Shown here: positions 51,305 through 58,703 of the stretch, piece after piece
Position numbering within the stretch: position 1 is the stretch's first letter
Layout: each line of letters starts with the position of its first letter
NCBI GenBank assembly: GCA_034428935.1
Contig: DAOUHB010000204.1
Location: forward strand, 46,744 to 110,743
DNA from: JAAYZQ01 sp034428935
Lineage (GTDB): Bacteria; Chloroflexota; Anaerolineae; JAAYZQ01
Length of the DNA stretch: 64,000 nt
Reading direction: 5' to 3'
Position numbers and translations under genes: made by a program
Notes under the pieces: model-generated
Told to the model about the DNA's origin: nothing
Databases searched by the model: none
What the model saw: only the letters and a program-made list of their open reading frames with translations

Positions 51305-52552
51305 ATGAAGATCGGGTTCGTGGCAACGCGCCTGGCAGGCACCGACGGCGTGTCGCTGGAGACAAAGAAATGGGCCGAGATGGCCCGCCGCCTGGGGCAC
51401 GAGGTATACCTGTGCGCCGGGCAGGTGGAGGAGGCCGCGCCCGATGCCACCCTCATCCCCGAGCTGCACTTTCAGCACCCGGAAGCAAGGGCCGTGGGCG
51501 AGATGGTCTTCGGCCGGCGCGATGCGCAGGCCGACCTGAAACGGCGCCTGGACGAAGGGGCGGCCTACCTGGAGGAACATCTGCGGGCCTGGCTGGGCGA
51601 AACCGGCGTAGAGGTGCTCGTCGTGGAGAATGCTCTGGCCATCCCCATGCACCTGGCGCTGGGGCTGGCCCTCACGCGACTCATCCGGGCGACGGGCATC
51701 CCCAGCGTGGGTCACCACCACGACTTTTACTGGGAACGAGAGCGCTTCCAGGTCAACTGCATTCCGGAGCTGTTGAACGAGTGCTTTCCACCGGATCTGC
51801 CCTCCCTGCGCCACGTCACCATCAACAGCCTGGCGCGCCGCGCCCTGGCACGCTTTCGTGGGCTGGAGGCCGACCTGGTGCCCAACGTCTTTGACTACGA
51901 GACGCCCGCGCCGCGTATTGACGACTACAACCGGGACCTGCCCGAGGCCATCGGCCTGGCTCCCGGCGACCTGCTATTCTTGCAGCCAACGCGCATCGTC
52001 CCCCGCAAGGGCATCGAGCTTGCGTTGGAGCTGGTACATCGCCTGGACGATCCGCACGTCCGGCTGGCCATCAGCCATGCCGCAGGCGACGAGGGCATGG
52101 ACTACTACGCGGGACTCCAGCGCCTGGCCGTATCCCTGGGCCTGGAAATCCGCCACCTGGCCGGCCTGATCGAAGACCGGCGCACGGTGCGGCAGGGGCA
52201 GAAGCGCTACACCCTGTGGGACGTCTATCCCCACGCCGATTTTGTCACCTATCCCAGCCTCTACGAGGGCTTTGGCAACGCCCTGCTGGAGGCGGTCTAT
52301 TTTCTCAAGCCCCTCCTCGTCAACCGCTACGAGGTCTATGCCGCCGACATTGCCCCGCTTGGCTTTCGTTTCGTCGAGATCGACGGCCGCATCACAAGCA
52401 GCACCCTGGCCGAGGTGCGGCGGCTGCTGGACGACGGCGAAAGGTGGAGAGACGCGGCCGTGCACAACTACGAGCTTGCCCGCCGGCACTTTTCCTACGA
52501 GGTGCTGGCCCGTGCCCTGGAGCGGCTGCTGGGAGATGGGCCGGGGCGATGA
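51305..52552 (+). CDS. GT4 glycosyltransferase
   Basis: 415 aa, GT-B fold. N-terminal part starts KIGFVATRLAGTDGVSLE; the nucleotide-sugar half has LFLQPTRIVPRKGIELALEL and the E-x7-E type motif PSLYEGFGNALLEAVYF. Resembles GT4 enzymes that build glucosylglycerate, mannosylglucosylglycerate or sucrose-like solutes. The neighbour phosphorylase of the GH13_18 group suggests both act on the same type of glucoside. It overlaps the next gene by 4 nt. Confidence 0.85.
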   Translation: MKIGFVATRLAGTDGVSLETKKWAEMARRLGHEVYLCAGQVEEAAPDATLIPELHFQHPEARAVGEMVFGRRDAQADLKRRLDEGAAYLEEHLRAWLGETGVEVLVVENALAIPMHLALGLALTRLIRATGIPSVGHHHDFYWERERFQVNCIPELLNECFPPDLPSLRHVTINSLARRALARFRGLEADLVPNVFDYETPAPRIDDYNRDLPEAIGLAPGDLLFLQPTRIVPRKGIELALELVHRLDDPHVRLAISHAAGDEGMDYYAGLQRLAVSLGLEIRHLAGLIEDRRTVRQGQKRYTLWDVYPHADFVTYPSLYEGFGNALLEAVYFLKPLLVNRYEVYAADIAPLGFRFVEIDGRITSSTLAEVRRLLDDGERWRDAAVHNYELARRHFSYEVLARALERLLGDGPGR

Positions 52553-54429
52553 CCGGATCTCGGAAGGACAGGCCCGCGACCCCGGGGAAGGCCGTGCCCA
52601 CCGGCATCCCAAGGCGGGTGGAGGGCAGAATTCGCGACCACCTGGCCTTTCTCTACGGCGCAGAGGAGGGCGACCGGGCCTGGCGGCGCCTGGCTGCCCT
52701 GCTGGATGGCTTTCGGCGGCGGAACCCGGGGCTGGCCTCTGCGCGGCCTGGCCGTCCATCCCTGGACCAGGGGGACGCCATCCTCATCGCCTACGGCGAC
52801 CAGTTCCGCGAGGCGGGCGTTCCGCCCCTGGAGACCCTGTATTCCGTCCTGGTGGAGACGCTGCGACGCCCGGTCTCGGGGCTGCACCTGCTGCCCTTTT
52901 TCCCCTACTCGTCTGACGACGGTTTCGCGGTCATCGACTATACCCGCGTCGACCCGGCCCTGGGCTCGTGGGGCGACGTGGAACGCCTGGCCGGGAGCTT
53001 CCGGCTCATGGTCGATGCCGTGGTCAACCACGTCTCGCGGCAGAGCCCCTGGTTCCAGGCGTTCCGCGCCGGCGACCCCGAGTACGAGGACTGGTTCATC
53101 GCCCTGGACCCGGATGCGCCCCTGCCCTGGCTATCGCAGGTGGTGCGGCCCCGGGCGCTGCCTCTGCTGACCCCCGTGCAGACGGCGGCCGGGCCCAGGC
53201 TCCTGTGGACGACCTTCAGCGCCGACCAGATCGACCTCAACTATGCCCATCCGCCCGTGTTGCTCAGGATGCTGGAGATCCTGCTCCTGTACGTGGAACA
53301 AGGAGCCGGGTTGATCCGGCTGGATGCCATCGCCTACCTGTGGAAGCGGCCGGGCACGTCCTGCATTCACCTGGAGGAGACGCATCGCGTCGTCAAGATC
53401 ATGCGCGCTGTGCTGGATGCCGTGGCGCCCCACGTGGTCCTCGTCACCGAGACCAACGTGCCCCACGAGGACAACGTCTCTTACTTCGGGCAACCGCTGC
53501 CGGCCGAGGGCCGGACTGACGAGGCGCAACTGGTGTACCAGTTTCCCCTGCCACCGCTCCTGGCGCACAGCCTGCGCACGGGCAGCGCTCGCACCCTTTC
53601 CCGCTGGGTTGGCTCCCTCCACCCTCCGAAAGGAGCCTCCTTTTTCAACTTTGCGGCCTCCCACGACGGCATTGGGCTGCTGCCGGCACGCGGGCTGCTG
53701 GACGAGGCCGATATCCAGGCGCTGGTGGACAGGACGCTGGCCCATGGCGGGCGGGTCTCTCTGCGGGCCAACCCCGACGGCAGCCAGAGCGTGTACGAGC
53801 TCAACATTTCCTTCTTTGACCTGTTGTCGGATCCGGCCGGAGGAGAGCCGCAGGAGGTGCAGGCCGCGCGTTTTGTCGCCAGCCAGGCCATCCTGCTGGC
53901 CCTGGCGGGCGTGCCGGGCATCTATGTCCACAGCCTGCTCGGTTCGCGGAGCTGGCAGGAAGGAGTGGCACAAACAGGCCAGAACCGCAGCATCAACCGC
54001 GAGAAGCTGGACCGGGTGCGGCTGCAGGCGGAGCTGGCCGATCCTGGGTCGCCGCGCCGCCTGGTCCTGGACGCTTTTCGCCGCCTGCTGCGAGCCCGCG
54101 CTTCCGACCCGGCCTTTCACCCCTTTGGCGGGCAGCGCGTGCTTGACGCCGGCGACGCAGTTTTTGCCCTGCTCCGCACCTCGCCCGACGATAGCAGCCG
54201 GGTGATTTGCCTGCACAACGTCGCCAATCGCGAGCTCGCGGTTCGCCTGTCGATGCCAGCGGGTGAGACCGCCGGTGCCTGGCGGGATCTGCTGAGCGGC
54301 GAGGTGGTTCCTGCCGCCCAGGACGGGCCGGCCCTGACCCTGCCGCCCTACGGCGTGCGCTGGCTGCGCCCGCTGCCGGACGGCACGCCTTGGCCCCCGG
54401 GCGAACCCGCCGCAGGATCGCCGTTGTGA
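52549..54429 (+). CDS. GH13_18 sugar phosphorylase (sucrose/glucosylglycerate phosphorylase-like)
   Basis: 626 aa from ATG 52549 (ATGA overlap). Alpha-amylase-type barrel: LHLLPFFPYSSDDGFAVIDY near the start, nucleophile Asp in GLIRLDAIAYLWK, Glu acid/base in VLVTETNVPHEDN, and NFAASHDGIGLL with the third acid Asp. This is the GH13 subfamily 18, which holds sucrose, sucrose 6'-phosphate and glucosylglycerate phosphorylases; the TNVPHEDNVSYFG loop fits the glucosylglycerate-type branch. It would yield glucose 1-phosphate. Acceptor specificity is inferred. Confidence 0.88.
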   Translation: MTGSRKDRPATPGKAVPTGIPRRVEGRIRDHLAFLYGAEEGDRAWRRLAALLDGFRRRNPGLASARPGRPSLDQGDAILIAYGDQFREAGVPPLETLYSVLVETLRRPVSGLHLLPFFPYSSDDGFAVIDYTRVDPALGSWGDVERLAGSFRLMVDAVVNHVSRQSPWFQAFRAGDPEYEDWFIALDPDAPLPWLSQVVRPRALPLLTPVQTAAGPRLLWTTFSADQIDLNYAHPPVLLRMLEILLLYVEQGAGLIRLDAIAYLWKRPGTSCIHLEETHRVVKIMRAVLDAVAPHVVLVTETNVPHEDNVSYFGQPLPAEGRTDEAQLVYQFPLPPLLAHSLRTGSARTLSRWVGSLHPPKGASFFNFAASHDGIGLLPARGLLDEADIQALVDRTLAHGGRVSLRANPDGSQSVYELNISFFDLLSDPAGGEPQEVQAARFVASQAILLALAGVPGIYVHSLLGSRSWQEGVAQTGQNRSINREKLDRVRLQAELADPGSPRRLVLDAFRRLLRARASDPAFHPFGGQRVLDAGDAVFALLRTSPDDSSRVICLHNVANRELAVRLSMPAGETAGAWRDLLSGEVVPAAQDGPALTLPPYGVRWLRPLPDGTPWPPGEPAAGSPL

Positions 54430-54453
54430 GCATCCTGCGCCGGGCAAGCCCAG

Positions 54454-54479
54454 GAGCCGGGCGGCGCCGCGCCCGGCTC
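54454..54479. terminator. Hairpin between convergent genes
   Basis: GAGCCGGGC (54454-54462) and GCCCGGCTC (54471-54479) are exact complements flanking the palindrome GGCGCC. It is located 25 nt after the phosphorylase stop and 10 nt before the 3' end of the convergent gene. Confidence 0.65.
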
Positions 54480-54489
54480 GACCGTTGCG

Positions 54490-56403
54490 CTAAAGCGCCG
54501 CTCCCAGAAGGTTCCAGTACACGAGCAGCCACACCCAGCCCAGGGCGATCAGCGCCAGCAAGGTATAGTGGAGGCGGCCAAACCACCCCCATTCGCGTCG
54601 CAGCCACACGGCCAGGGCCAGCAGTCCCATGGCGCCGGCCGCCACCGCCATGAGCAGCGTCACCAGCGGAAAGATTCCCAGCCCCGGCTCCCTCTCCAGG
54701 AGGATGGGTGGCACACCGTATGCCGGGTCGATGGCGAGAGCCGTGGCGAACAGGGCAACAAACAGGAAGGCGAGGGCGACAAAGGCCACGGCGGTCCAGC
54801 GCGCAAGCCGAGCCACCAGGGAAGAGGGCTCTCCTGCCCTCGCGCCGCGGCGCGCGACGTGGGCCACAGCCCAGCCCAGGAGCGACAGCAGGAACAGCAG
54901 GAGACCGCCGCCGGCCAGCAGGCCCGCAAAGCCACGCGTCGCGTAGAACGGCGCCTTGTGCAAGGTCATTACGGGCACATCGGCAGGGATGATCGTCTCT
55001 GCGCGGCCTTCGGCGTTCGTTTGAACGATGATCATGTTCTCTTCGATACGATGGCGGTACAGGCCCGGCTCGACCTCCACGTACTGGCCCGGCCGGCCCA
55101 GGCTCACGAGCAGGTAGCCGTCGGGGTCGACGGTCAGCGGGACGGCTTGAAGCAGCATCAGGAGCTTCTCGATGGACGAGAAGTTGGCCCGCGCCGGGTG
55201 ATATTCGCCGGCTATTGCAAGCGCCTGCGTTCGGGCGGAGAAATCGGCGGGCGGCTCGACGGGTGCCGGGGGAGGCGCCGGAAAGTAGCGATCGACAAAG
55301 GCGTTCATCAGTTCCTCGCGTGCCAGGGCGCCGCCGCTGCTGTTGTACGAGACGAACAACCCGGCGTTGTCCTCGGGAAAGAGATAGAGCCCGCTATGGA
55401 ACAGGAGGGTGGAGCCGCCGTGTTGGGCGATGCGCCGTCCGTTGCGCTCGTTGAGAATAAAGCCATAGCCCATGCCGGGCACTCGCGGATCCGGCGACCA
55501 AAGGGTCGTGTGCATCCGGGCGGCCGTCTCTGGTTGCAGGATGCGTGCCGTGCCAGGCTGGCCGCCTTGCAGATGAGCGATCATGAACCGCGCCATGTCG
55601 GCGGCTGTGGTGCTCATGCTGCCGGCGGCGCTGGCGGAGACCAACTCGAACTCGCCGGGCACAAACTCGCCCCGGGCATAACCGTATCCCTGGGCCAGAT
55701 CGCCGGCAAGCTGTGGCGGCAGGGGTTGGCGAAAGGTGCTGCGCGCCATGCCCAGCGGCTCGAGGATGTGCCGCTCCACGTACGTCTCGAAGGGCTCGCC
55801 CGAGACTCGCTGCACGATGTAGCCCGCCAGGGCCGCGCCATAGTTCGAGTAGGCGCCCACCTCTCCGGGTGGGTATACGCGGTCCAACCGCGTATTTTTG
55901 ACATATTCTTCCAGCGACACCAGGTCGCCCTCGTCCATGACGAACAGGGCCTGGACGTGGTCCTCGAACCCCGCGGTGTGCGTCAGCAGGTGGGCCAGCG
56001 TGATGGGCTCCGAGTGCCTGGGCAGCTCAAAGTCGAGATACCGGCTCACGTCGGCGTGCAGGTCGATTTTGCCCGCTTCGACGAGCTGCATGACCGCGGT
56101 CCACGTCACAAGCTTGGCCACGGAGCCGGGCCGGAACAATGTCCCTTCCGGATCGGGCGCGACCCGGTTCTCCACGTCAGCGTAGCCGTATCCCTTGGTG
56201 AAAACCGTCTCGCCGTCCGCCACGACGGCCACGACTGCGCCGGGAATGTGGTGCGCTTCGAGGTGGGCCGCCATCAGGCCGTCAAAAAAGGCTTCCATCG
56301 CCGGTCCATCCTGCAGAGCCGCGCCGTCCTGGGCGGCTATTGGCGTCGCTACTCCCAGAAACAGCATGCAGAGAGCCAGTCCTGTCAGCCAGTGCCTTGT
56401 CAT
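54490..56403 (-). CDS. Serine beta-lactamase-like hydrolase with C-terminal membrane domain
   Basis: 637 aa from ATG 56403 (AAGGAGG upstream). Signal peptide at about 1-25. Class C beta-lactamase/esterase fold: nucleophile in RPGSVAKLVTW (SVAK), YSNYGAALAGY with the Tyr motif, and QHGGS as the third element. The C-terminal 170 residues contain four to five TM helices, so the enzyme domain is outside and anchored. Close to D-aminopeptidase/esterase-type proteins; not an expected antibiotic resistance enzyme. The frame upstream to 56487 is not used. Confidence 0.85.
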   Translation of the reverse strand: MTRHWLTGLALCMLFLGVATPIAAQDGAALQDGPAMEAFFDGLMAAHLEAHHIPGAVVAVVADGETVFTKGYGYADVENRVAPDPEGTLFRPGSVAKLVTWTAVMQLVEAGKIDLHADVSRYLDFELPRHSEPITLAHLLTHTAGFEDHVQALFVMDEGDLVSLEEYVKNTRLDRVYPPGEVGAYSNYGAALAGYIVQRVSGEPFETYVERHILEPLGMARSTFRQPLPPQLAGDLAQGYGYARGEFVPGEFELVSASAAGSMSTTAADMARFMIAHLQGGQPGTARILQPETAARMHTTLWSPDPRVPGMGYGFILNERNGRRIAQHGGSTLLFHSGLYLFPEDNAGLFVSYNSSGGALAREELMNAFVDRYFPAPPPAPVEPPADFSARTQALAIAGEYHPARANFSSIEKLLMLLQAVPLTVDPDGYLLVSLGRPGQYVEVEPGLYRHRIEENMIIVQTNAEGRAETIIPADVPVMTLHKAPFYATRGFAGLLAGGGLLLFLLSLLGWAVAHVARRGARAGEPSSLVARLARWTAVAFVALAFLFVALFATALAIDPAYGVPPILLEREPGLGIFPLVTLLMAVAAGAMGLLALAVWLRREWGWFGRLHYTLLALIALGWVWLLVYWNLLGAAL

Positions 56404-56435
56404 GAGTACCTCCTTGCGTTCCTTTTGTCGTAGCC

Positions 56436-56463
56436 AGGATACCACGGTTCGCGACAGAGCGAA
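56436..56463 (-). promoter_or_regulatory. Promoter of the serine hydrolase with overlapping inverted repeat
   Basis: On the minus strand TTCGCT (56463-56458), spacer 16, TATCCT (56441-56436). GGTTCGC (56446-56452) and GCGAACC (56459-56465) overlap the -35 and spacer, a possible operator. Confidence 0.5.
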
Positions 56464-56600
56464 CCGGCCAGTCGGAGGGTTTTGCACCTGGCCTGGTGAC
56501 CAGTTCTCGCACTGCGACTGCCCTGCCCGGACACGGACGAGGAAAAAAGCCGCCCCCGGCTGGAAGCCAGCCAGGGGCAGGAACGATGGTGCAGGTCAGG

Positions 56601-57842
56601 CTAGTAGCCGCCGTACTCCCGCGTAGCATCCGCCCAGGCTTGCACCAGGACAGGATCAGCTTCGTCCAGCACGGAGCTGGTGGACATAATAAAGCCGCCG
56701 TCCCGGCCGACGGTCTCGATGATCTTTTTCGTCTCGGCCCGCACCTGTTCGGGCGTGCCGGCCTGCAGCAGCGAGATGGGCATGCCGCCGGCGATGCACA
56801 TGACGTCGCCCAGCACTTCCTTGACCTTGACCAGGTCGGACCGGTCAAAGATGCCCATGACCTTGCCCGGCGGCAGCTCCTTGAGATATTGCAGGCGCTG
56901 GTTATAGCCGCCCTCCCAGAAGGGGCCGGGGACCAGGCCGGCGTCGATCAAGGCCTGGATGAGGGCCTTCAGGGTGGGCCAGTAGAACTTCTCGAACTGC
57001 TCGTTCGACATGAAGCCGTCGGCGCCGCGGTGGAGGGGGATAAAGATGCGGGGGTTGCCGCTCATGTGCGCCTGCCCGATGGCGCCCCCGATCTGGATCG
57101 GCAAGATCCGCTCCATGGCGGCGATAAGCTTGTCTGGGCAACGGTACATGTCCTTCATGGTGCCGCGCATGCCGCGCAGCATGTCCGAGATGAGATCGTA
57201 GGGCGCCAGGGCCACGGCCGTGGCAAAGGCCGGGTAGCCCTGGGCGTTCATCTTTTTCTCGAACTGGGCATAGCCCATGGACCAGCCGGCAGAGACCTGG
57301 GCGGCCTGCTGCAGGGCCTGGAAGGCGGCGGCGACGGGGGGAATGGCCAGAATGCCCGTAATGCCCGAGCCGGCATAGCCGGCCAGCATGGAGGTCAGCG
57401 GCGGCAGCATGCCCAGGCCCTGGAGGTTGCCATAGATGCGCGGCAAGTACTTGCGGACCGTCCAGTCGGAGGGGTCCTCGAGGAACTCGTCGTATTCCTC
57501 GGCCTTCATGTACTCGCCCTCGATGAACTGGAAGGTGCGATGGGCGGCCACGCCGTGCCCCGGCCAGTGGATCTGCTTGTTGTCCAGCGCCTCGTGGGCT
57601 GCCCCTGAAGCGGCGATGGCCGCGCCCGGCTGGAAGTAGAGGTCGGGATCGTGATCCAGGATTGCCTTCTCAAATGCTGCCAGCCAGCGTTCCTGGTCAT
57701 AAAATGCTTCCTGATAGGTCATGCCCACGTAGCGGGCAGGGAACAGGTGGTACGTCGGGAAGAATGGAACGCGGTCGGGTTTCCGCAGGGCAATGGCGTC
57801 GTTGATGCGACCGATCCTGGTTTCGAACGTGTCTGCGCTCAT
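56601..57842 (-). CDS. Uroporphyrinogen decarboxylase-like corrinoid methyltransferase (MtaA/CmuA family)
   Basis: 413 aa from ATG 57842 (TAGGAGGAG upstream). TIM-barrel of the UroD family with ALRKPDRVPFFP at the start, the C-terminal zinc-ligand region IAGGMPISLLQAGTPEQV and a final GGFIMSTSSVLDEADP. Members transfer methyl groups between corrinoid proteins and CoM or folate. It overlaps the corrinoid protein gene by 4 nt (ATGA), which strongly supports a methyltransferase pair. Methyl donor unknown; the substrate-specific MtxB-type methyltransferase is not in the window. Confidence 0.88.
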   Translation of the reverse strand: MSADTFETRIGRINDAIALRKPDRVPFFPTYHLFPARYVGMTYQEAFYDQERWLAAFEKAILDHDPDLYFQPGAAIAASGAAHEALDNKQIHWPGHGVAAHRTFQFIEGEYMKAEEYDEFLEDPSDWTVRKYLPRIYGNLQGLGMLPPLTSMLAGYAGSGITGILAIPPVAAAFQALQQAAQVSAGWSMGYAQFEKKMNAQGYPAFATAVALAPYDLISDMLRGMRGTMKDMYRCPDKLIAAMERILPIQIGGAIGQAHMSGNPRIFIPLHRGADGFMSNEQFEKFYWPTLKALIQALIDAGLVPGPFWEGGYNQRLQYLKELPPGKVMGIFDRSDLVKVKEVLGDVMCIAGGMPISLLQAGTPEQVRAETKKIIETVGRDGGFIMSTSSVLDEADPVLVQAWADATREYGGY

Positions 57843-58477
57843 CGCTGTTCTCCTCCTACCCACTCCCTGGCCAGGGCGACGGCCTCCATGGCATCCTTGC
57901 CCCAACCATCGGCACCCGCGTACTCCTGGATGTGTTCGTCTACGGGCGCGCCGCCGATCATGATCTTGACCTGCTCGCGGAGGCCGGCTTCGCGGATGGC
58001 GTCCACCGTTTCCTTCATCGACTGGAAGGCAAGGGTCAGCAGTCCGCTCAGTCCCACGACATCGGGCTGCGTTTCCTTGATCCCGGCTACGAATGCCTGG
58101 GGCGCCACGTCCACGCCCAGGTCAACCACCTCGAAGCCGTTGGCGTCGAGCATAAAGGTGACGACGTCCTTGCCGATGTCGTGGATGTCGCCCTCGACGG
58201 TGCCCATGAGCACCTTTCCCAGGCGCTGGGGTGGACGGTCTTGCTGCAGACGCGGGCGCACCAGCGCCGTGACCTCGCCCATCATCTCCCCCGCCATGAT
58301 GAGCTCGGGCACAAAGGCCTGGCCCGCGGCGAACCGCTCCCCGATGATCTCCAGGGCCTGCTTGCAGGCGTCCAGGACGGCTAATGGGTCGGTGCCGGCC
58401 TCCAGCATCTCGCGCGCCAGGCGCACCACCTCCTCTTCGCGGATGTCGACAAAGGCGTCGACCAGGGCTTGGGTCAT
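57839..58477 (-). CDS. Corrinoid (cobalamin-binding) protein, MtxC/MttC type
   Basis: 212 aa from ATG 58477 (AAAGGAGAG upstream). Helical cap (1-85) with AGTDPLAVLDAC and the B12-binding domain with GDIHDIGKDVV, whose His is the lower cobalt ligand, then GLSGLLT and IGGAPV. It carries the methyl group between enzymes. Works with the methyltransferase at 56601. Confidence 0.93.
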   Translation of the reverse strand: MTQALVDAFVDIREEEVVRLAREMLEAGTDPLAVLDACKQALEIIGERFAAGQAFVPELIMAGEMMGEVTALVRPRLQQDRPPQRLGKVLMGTVEGDIHDIGKDVVTFMLDANGFEVVDLGVDVAPQAFVAGIKETQPDVVGLSGLLTLAFQSMKETVDAIREAGLREQVKIMIGGAPVDEHIQEYAGADGWGKDAMEAVALAREWVGGEQR

Positions 58478-58555
58478 GCTGTCTCTCCTTTCTGAGCACT
58501 CTATATCCAGCGTTGTTGCGCTCCCTGATTGCGGCGGGCTCTTCAATACGTCCCC

Positions 58556-58584
58556 ATGGTATCATGAAGGGCGGGCGCTGTCAA
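58556..58584 (-). promoter_or_regulatory. Promoter of the corrinoid operon
   Basis: On the minus strand TTGACA (58584-58579), spacer 17, TACCAT (58561-58556) with extended TGA. Mirror image of the promoter at 58635-58663. Confidence 0.8.
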
Positions 58585-58634
58585 CAATGACACCCGGCGG
58601 TCTGCATCGGGCCCACGACCAATCTGTGCCGAAA

Positions 58635-58663
58635 TTGACACTTGGTGCGTTCGATGATACCAT
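58635..58663 (+). promoter_or_regulatory. Promoter of the spermidine-synthase-like gene
   Basis: TTGACA (58635-58640), spacer 17, TACCAT (58658-58663) with extended TGA. Start near 58670. The 11-bp inverted repeat CATGGTATCAT/ATGATACCATG (58555-58565 and 58654-58664) contains both -10 boxes. Confidence 0.8.
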
Positions 58664-58703
58664 GCCGGGGGAGACGAGGCACGGACTTGGCCGGGGGTGA
58701 AGG

